DNA of 64,000 nt, taken from Leifsonia aquatica H1aii. Its GTDB lineage: Bacteria > Actinomycetota > Actinomycetes > Actinomycetales > Microbacteriaceae. The translations under genes and the position numbers were made by a program. The DNA lies in contig NZ_AYMR01000018.1 of NCBI RefSeq assembly GCF_000633535.1, positions 1 through 64,000 on the forward strand, written 5' to 3'. Below the pieces are notes generated by a model that was given only the letters and a program-made list of their open reading frames with translations, did no database searches and was not told where the DNA came from. Of the stretch, positions 59,770 through 64,000 are shown piece by piece (position 1 is the first letter of the stretch; the number at the start of each line of letters is the position of its first letter).

Positions 59770-61017
59770 TCACGCCTCCGCGGTGCGCGGCAGGTGCTTC
59801 GTGTTCGAGGCGAGCAGTGCGATCGCGGACAGCGCGGACAGCACGATCAGCGCGAGGAACAGCCCGACGGTCGACAGGGGAGGGGTGAGCGCCGCCATGA
59901 TGGTCGGCACCAGGAACCCGGCGTAGGCGACGGCGTAGAACACGCCGGTGAGGCCGGCGAGGTCGCGCGGCGTCGCGATGCGCTGCACCTCCAGCAGCCC
60001 GGAGACGAGGGCGATGCCCATCCCGGCGCCGAGGACCACGGCCGCGACCACCCCGAGTGCGAGGGAGCGGGAGACGACGGCCCCGGTGAGCACGATCAGG
60101 CCGCCGCCGATGGTCGCGAGCGCCGCGACAAGTCCGCGGGCGCTGGAGACGGAGTGCAGCCGTTTGGCGATCGGCTGCACCAGGGAGGCGACGCCGAGCG
60201 CGATCACGGTCAGGATCGTCGCGTAGCCGAGCCCCCAGTCGCCGGTCTCGGCGCTGAGCAGCACGGGCAGGTAGCCGTAGGCGAGGGCGGCCGCGGCGAA
60301 GATCCACGGGGCGGCGACCAGCACCACCCGGCGGAAGCGCTTGTGCCCGGCGGCCGGGATGCGCAGCTGCGCGAGCAGCGGGCCGCGCTCGCCGCCGGTC
60401 GTGGCCGTCTCGGGGATGCGCAGCACGATCCAGGCGAGCGGCAGGGTCAGCGCGATGTGGACGGCGAACGGGAGTTCCTCGCCGAAGGCCGTGAACTGCG
60501 CGATGCCCCCGGCCACCAGCGCGCCGGCCGCCGAGCCGAGCGTGAAGGCGAGGGAGGCGCGGCGGGCTCCGGCCGCACCGTCGACGCCCGGCTCGAACCG
60601 CGCCGAGGAGACCTCCTTCATCCAGCTGGTGCCCACCGCCATCGCGATGCCCACGGTGACGCCGGACAGCAGCCGCCCGAGGTAGATCGGGGTCGGGCCG
60701 AGGGAGCCGAGGGCCAGTGCGGCGCTGGCGAGCATCGCCGTCACCACACCCGCAAACATCAGCGGCCGCCGGCCGTGCCGGTCGGAGAGCGCGCCGGCCA
60801 CCAGCAGAGCCGGCGCGAGCCCCAGCACGTACACCCCGAGGAACATGTTGACGGTGAGTTCGGAGTAGTGCTGCACGTCCTTGTACATCAGCAGCAGCGG
60901 GCTGAACTGGTTGCCGCACCACGAGCAGACGAACATGACGGCGAAGACGCCGCGCCAGGGGGCTGAGGCGGGGCGGGTTCCGGGAGCGGTGCGGGGACGG
61001 AGGGTGTGCCGGCTCAC
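59770..61017 (-). CDS. MFS transporter
   Basis: Twelve-helix major facilitator of 415 residues. The loop 2-3 signature is seen as GALSDRHGRRPLMFAG, and a conserved region GRLLSGVTVGIAMAVGTSWMKE near helix 4-5. The middle loop carries PETATTGGERGPLLAQL. The GTG start overlaps the GntR stop by 4 bp (GTGA), so the two genes are co-translated and the GntR protein probably controls this transporter. Direction (export or import) and substrate are unknown; it resembles sugar/drug permeases of actinobacteria. Confidence 0.9.
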   Translation of the reverse strand: MSRHTLRPRTAPGTRPASAPWRGVFAVMFVCSWCGNQFSPLLLMYKDVQHYSELTVNMFLGVYVLGLAPALLVAGALSDRHGRRPLMFAGVVTAMLASAALALGSLGPTPIYLGRLLSGVTVGIAMAVGTSWMKEVSSARFEPGVDGAAGARRASLAFTLGSAAGALVAGGIAQFTAFGEELPFAVHIALTLPLAWIVLRIPETATTGGERGPLLAQLRIPAAGHKRFRRVVLVAAPWIFAAAALAYGYLPVLLSAETGDWGLGYATILTVIALGVASLVQPIAKRLHSVSSARGLVAALATIGGGLIVLTGAVVSRSLALGVVAAVVLGAGMGIALVSGLLEVQRIATPRDLAGLTGVFYAVAYAGFLVPTIMAALTPPLSTVGLFLALIVLSALSAIALLASNTKHLPRTAEA

Positions 61018-61634
61018 AGGGCGCCCTGATTGCGCGCGATGTGCGTGCGCAGCAGCCCGGGGTAGTCGCCGCCGGAGCGGAGGGCGTCGAGCAGGGCCTC
61101 GTGGTCGGCGAGGGAGTCGGCCAGCGTCTCCGGCCGCACCCGGAACAGCTGGTGCCGGATCCGCTGCTGGCGGTCCCGCAGCAGGCCGTAGAAGTGGCCG
61201 GCGAGCTCGTTGCCCGACGCGTCCACGACGGCCGCGTGGAACCACTGGTCGGCCTCGACGAACCGTTCGACGTCGCTGTCGGCGAGGGCGGCGCGCTGCT
61301 CGGCCAGGGCATCCTCGAGCGCCGTGCGCAGTGTGTCGTCGGCTCCGCCTCCGTCGCGCACCCGGGCGGCGGCCGTGGCCTCGATCGCCTCGCGCAGGTC
61401 GAGCACGTTCTGCGCCTCGCGCGGTGACATCGGCACGACGACCGCACCGCGGCGCGGCTCCAGGGTGAGCAGCCCTTCGGCCGCCAAGCGCAGGAATGCC
61501 TCGTGCACCGGCGTGCGGCTCACGCCGATCTCGGCGCCGAGCTGCGCCTCGCTGAGCAGGGCGCCGCCGGGGGCCTCCCCGGAGAGGATGAGGCGTTTCG
61601 TGTGCGTGTAGGCGTGTTCGGCGGCGGGGATCAT
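61014..61634 (-). CDS. GntR-family (FadR subfamily) autoregulated regulator
   Basis: A 206-residue regulator. The winged helix contains LSEAQLGAEIGVSRTPVHEAFL and LAAEGLLTLEPRRGAVV; the FCD domain has the metal-ligand residues in ADQWFHAAVVDAS and LADHEALLDALR. It is translationally coupled to the MFS gene. A 26-bp palindrome 15-40 bp upstream of its ATG is an evident autoregulatory operator. The transporter and perhaps the flavin monooxygenase gene upstream form its regulon; the effector is likely a small acid or xenobiotic. Confidence 0.92.
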   Translation of the reverse strand: MIPAAEHAYTHTKRLILSGEAPGGALLSEAQLGAEIGVSRTPVHEAFLRLAAEGLLTLEPRRGAVVVPMSPREAQNVLDLREAIEATAAARVRDGGGADDTLRTALEDALAEQRAALADSDVERFVEADQWFHAAVVDASGNELAGHFYGLLRDRQQRIRHQLFRVRPETLADSLADHEALLDALRSGGDYPGLLRTHIARNQGAL

Positions 61635-61648
61635 GCGTCCAGTGTACG

Positions 61649-61674
61649 CCTTGCATGCAAGCTTGCGTGCAAGG
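61649..61674. promoter_or_regulatory. GntR operator (26-bp palindrome)
   Basis: Two copies of TTGCRTGCAA (TTGCATGCAA at 61651-61660 and TTGCGTGCAA at 61663-61672) make a 26-bp palindrome with one mismatched pair, beginning 15 bp before the GntR ATG. The half-site form TTGC..GCAA is typical of FadR-type operators. Confidence 0.8.
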
Positions 61675-61727
61675 CCGAGTCGCCGCCGCGTCGAGTCAGC
61701 GCCGCGCCGAACCGCCGCCGCCCCGGA

Positions 61728-63110
61728 TCAGTCCTGCGCCGGCGACCCGATCCGGTACTTCGCCGCGCGATGCGTCTCCGCCACCCGGTCGCCCGCCCCG
61801 TGCAGCTTGTGGCGCAGCGAGCCCGGCACGTAGTCGGTCGGGTAGGCGCCGCGCTTCTGCAGCTCCGGGATGACGAACTCCACGACGTCCTCGAACGTTC
61901 CGGGGGTGATCGCGTAGGCGAGGTTGAACCCGTCCACGTCCGTCTCCTCGACCCACTCCTGCAGCTGGTCGGCGATCTCTGCTCCCGAACCGACGATGAA
62001 GGGGCCCAGGCCGCCGATGGCGCCGTTGCGGCCGATGTCGCGGACGGTCCACTCGCCGCCGTCCTCGTTCGGGCGCTGGAAGTTGGCGACGGCAGACTGG
62101 ATGGCGTTGCTCTGCACGTTGCCGATCGGCTCGTCCAGGTCGTACTGCGACAGGTCGACGCCCATCCAGCCCGACATGAAGACCAGGGCGCCCTCGTCGC
62201 TGGTGTACTGCAGGAAGTCCTGGAACTTGGCCTGCGCCTTCTCGGGGGTCGCGTCCGTGATCACCGTCAGCAGCGTGTAGATCCGGGCGGCGTAGCGGTC
62301 GCGGCCGGCGGCCTCCAGCGCGTCCCGCAGCTTCGCGACGGTCTCCTTCAGCCCCTCCTTGGTGGAGGCGGCGACGAAGATGGCCTCCGCGTTCTCGGCC
62401 GCGAAGCTGATGCCGCGCTTCGACGCGCCGGCCTGGTAGATCACCGGCGTGCGCTGCGGGCTCGGCTCGGAGAGGTGGATGCCCGGCACCGTGAAGTGCT
62501 TGCCGCTGTGGCCGATCTCGTGCACCTTGGCCGGGTCGGTGAAGACGCCCGCCTCACGGTTCCGGACGACCGCGTCGTCCTCCCACGATCCCTCCCACAG
62601 CTTGTAGAGCACCTCCAGGTACTCGTCGGCGTGGTCGTAGCGATCGTCGTGCTCCAGCTGGTCGTCGTGGCCCATGTTGCGCGCGGCCGACGGGAGGTAG
62701 CCGGTGACGACGTTCCAGCCGACGCGCCCGTTGGTCAGGTGGTCGAGCGTCGACATGCGGCGGGCGAACGGGTAGGGGTGCTCGTAGGCGGTGCCCGCCG
62801 TGATCCCGAATCCGAGGTTCTCCGTCACCAGCGCCATCGCCGAGACGAGCAGGATGGGGTCGTTGACCGGCACCTGCGCCCCGTGCCGGATCGCGGCCTC
62901 GTTGTCGCCGCCGTACACGTCGTAGGTGCCGAGCACGTCGGCGATGAAGATCCCGTCGAACCTCCCGCGCTCCAGCAGCTTCGCCAGCTCGGTCCAGTAC
63001 GTGAGGTCCTTGTACCGCCACGCCTGGTCGTCGGGGTGGCGCCACATCCCCGAGGCCTGGTGGGCGACGCAGTTCATGTCGAAGGCGTTGAAGCGGATCT
63101 GACGGGTCAT
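61728..63110 (-). CDS. NtaA/SnaA/DszA-family flavin-dependent monooxygenase (LLM class)
   Basis: FMNH2-dependent monooxygenase of 460 residues in the bacterial-luciferase superfamily. It begins IRFNAFDMNCVAHQASGMWRH and has AYEHPYPFARRMSTLDHLTNGRVGWNVVTG, the NtaA/SnaA/DszA hallmark; IYQAGASKRGISFAAENAEA continues the flavin site. Characterised relatives attack nitrilotriacetate, pristinamycin precursors or organosulfur compounds, using a separate flavin reductase not found nearby. It ends 93 bp before the GntR gene on the same strand. Substrate unknown. Confidence 0.9.
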   Translation of the reverse strand: MTRQIRFNAFDMNCVAHQASGMWRHPDDQAWRYKDLTYWTELAKLLERGRFDGIFIADVLGTYDVYGGDNEAAIRHGAQVPVNDPILLVSAMALVTENLGFGITAGTAYEHPYPFARRMSTLDHLTNGRVGWNVVTGYLPSAARNMGHDDQLEHDDRYDHADEYLEVLYKLWEGSWEDDAVVRNREAGVFTDPAKVHEIGHSGKHFTVPGIHLSEPSPQRTPVIYQAGASKRGISFAAENAEAIFVAASTKEGLKETVAKLRDALEAAGRDRYAARIYTLLTVITDATPEKAQAKFQDFLQYTSDEGALVFMSGWMGVDLSQYDLDEPIGNVQSNAIQSAVANFQRPNEDGGEWTVRDIGRNGAIGGLGPFIVGSGAEIADQLQEWVEETDVDGFNLAYAITPGTFEDVVEFVIPELQKRGAYPTDYVPGSLRHKLHGAGDRVAETHRAAKYRIGSPAQD

Positions 63111-63191
63111 GCGGTCCAGGATGCGGGATCATTCCCGTGCCCGCACCCCACCCGTAACCTCCCGTAACCCTCGCCGCTCCCGTGCCCCCCT

Positions 63192-63253
63192 GTCGAGTAC
63201 GCACGTTCTCGGGTCCACCCGCGGCGTGTCGGGCGAGAATGTGCGTACTCGAC
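63192..63253. terminator. Long hairpin between enoyl-CoA hydratase and LLM monooxygenase genes
   Basis: Arms of 20 bp (63192-63211 and 63234-63253) with one mismatch, core GTCGAGTACGCAC; the 22-bp loop holds further G+C-rich pairing. It lies 23 bp after the hydratase stop and before the monooxygenase start, so it likely isolates the two minus-strand units. Confidence 0.7.
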
Positions 63254-63275
63254 GGGTGAGGGAGAGGCGGCGGGG

Positions 63276-64000
63276 TCAGTGCCCCGTGAACGTCGCCCGG
63301 CGTTTCTGCTGGAAGGCGGCGAAGCCCTCGCGGTAGTCGGCGGTGTCACGGAGGGCCGCCTGGGCGGTGTTCTCGGCGGTGACGGACGACCAGAGGTCCA
63401 GCGCGCCGTCGCGCAGGCCGGCGACGATGCGCTTGCTCGCGAGGAACGCCTGGGTCGCGCCGGTCGCGGCCGCCGTCGCTGCGGCCTCCACGGCCGCGTC
63501 GAGCTCGGTCGCGGGCAGCGCCCGGCTGAACAGCCCACCCGCGACGGCTTCGCCTCCGGAGAGCAGCCGGCCGGAGTAGATCAGGTCGAGGGCGCGGTGC
63601 GGGCCGAGGCGGGAGACGAGCAGCCAGTGGCCGCCGGAGTCGAGGGCGGCGCCGAGGGTGGCGAAGGGAGAGCCGATCTTGGCGTCCTCCGCGACCATCA
63701 CCACGTCGGTCGCGACGAGCAGCCCGAGCCCGACGCCCAGGCAGGCGCCCTGCGCGGCGGCGAAGGTCGGGGCGGGGAACGCGCTGATGCGGCGCAGCAG
63801 CGGGGTCACGAGGCCGTCGAGGTAGCCGGTCACGTCGTCGGTGGCCGGATCGACCCCGGAGATGTCGCGGCCCGCGCAGAACGCCCGTCCGGCGCCACGC
63901 AGCACGAGGGCGCGCACGCCCGCCTCCTCTGCAGACGCGTACGCGGCGTCGAGGGCGCGGAGGTCGTCGGGACCGAGCGCGTTCAACCGCTCGGGCGCGT
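63276..64000 (-). CDS. Enoyl-CoA hydratase/isomerase family protein (5' end outside window)
   Basis: Crotonase-fold protein, likely acting on acyl-CoA thioesters. 241 codons are visible and the frame is open through the right edge, where PERLNAL matches the common (R)PE(R)xNAL start of the fold, so only about 15-20 residues are missing. The oxyanion-hole segment is RAFCAGRDISG and the second is GACLGVGLGLLVATDVVM. The position of the usual second Glu reads GAALDSGGHWLL with Asp/Ser, as in PaaG-type isomerases, so isomerase activity is possible. It ends 165 bp before the LLM gene. Confidence 0.88.
   Translation of the reverse strand, partial: APERLNALGPDDLRALDAAYASAEEAGVRALVLRGAGRAFCAGRDISGVDPATDDVTGYLDGLVTPLLRRISAFPAPTFAAAQGACLGVGLGLLVATDVVMVAEDAKIGSPFATLGAALDSGGHWLLVSRLGPHRALDLIYSGRLLSGGEAVAGGLFSRALPATELDAAVEAAATAAATGATQAFLASKRIVAGLRDGALDLWSSVTAENTAQAALRDTADYREGFAAFQQKRRATFTGH

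Overview
The window is high-GC, densely coded chromosomal DNA from an actinobacterium. Gene content (CarD, fused IspDF, SenX3-RegX3, GlnR-type regulator, MutT1 beside polyphosphate kinase, MsiK-like shared sugar ATPase, LAXTG-type wall anchor), frequent GTG starts and terminator hairpins without T tracts point to Microbacteriaceae, probably Leifsonia or a close relative. The genus is inferred; no rRNA or marker gene here settles it. I see no phage, insertion sequence, CRISPR array or plasmid feature.

Positions 1-18.8 kb form a phosphate and core-metabolism region. It holds pstSCAB, a SNF2 helicase, ppk with mutT1, an orphan GlnR-type regulator, small membrane proteins, a nitrobindin-like protein, YgfZ, a methyltransferase, gpmA, phoU divergent from senX3-regX3, and a lipoprotein. 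Three 11-bp-period direct repeats resembling RegX3/PhoP PHO boxes lie before pstS, before ppk and between phoU and senX3, so the sensor, regulator and several likely targets sit together.

Positions 18.9-27.5 kb carry carD, a very large secreted GH30 galactanase-like enzyme, then ispDF, cysS and rlmB. From 27.5 to 37.2 kb lie an amidohydrolase with a polar amino-acid-type ABC importer and a divergent LacI-family regulator, a DUF4032 protein, an orphan sugar-ABC ATPase, a DsbA-like membrane protein and a tRNA-Thr(UGU). From 37.4 to 44.8 kb lie an aromatic-ring FAD monooxygenase with a perfect 17-bp operator-like palindrome, a chitinase-like GH18 gene and a small P-loop kinase gene (each broken by a one-base frameshift in a C run), a GntR regulator and a TPP enzyme.

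Positions 45-51.3 kb are a sugar-utilisation locus: LacI regulator, divergent ABC permeases and binding protein, and a GH35 beta-galactosidase. Its two 16-bp operators are the same two sequence variants found in front of the GH30 gene 26 kb away. This suggests one split regulon in which a wall-anchored GH30 enzyme releases galacto-oligosaccharides, the importer (probably powered by the orphan ATPase at 35 kb) takes them up, and GH35 cleaves them. This is the most interesting system in the window.

Positions 51.3-64 kb hold a carboxylesterase, a DUF4190 protein, a YCII protein, an iron-box-preceded siderophore-interacting protein, signal peptidase I, an M23 peptidase, a maltokinase-like kinase, a GntR/MFS pair with a clear autoregulatory operator, an NtaA-type flavin monooxygenase, and an enoyl-CoA hydratase cut off by the right edge.
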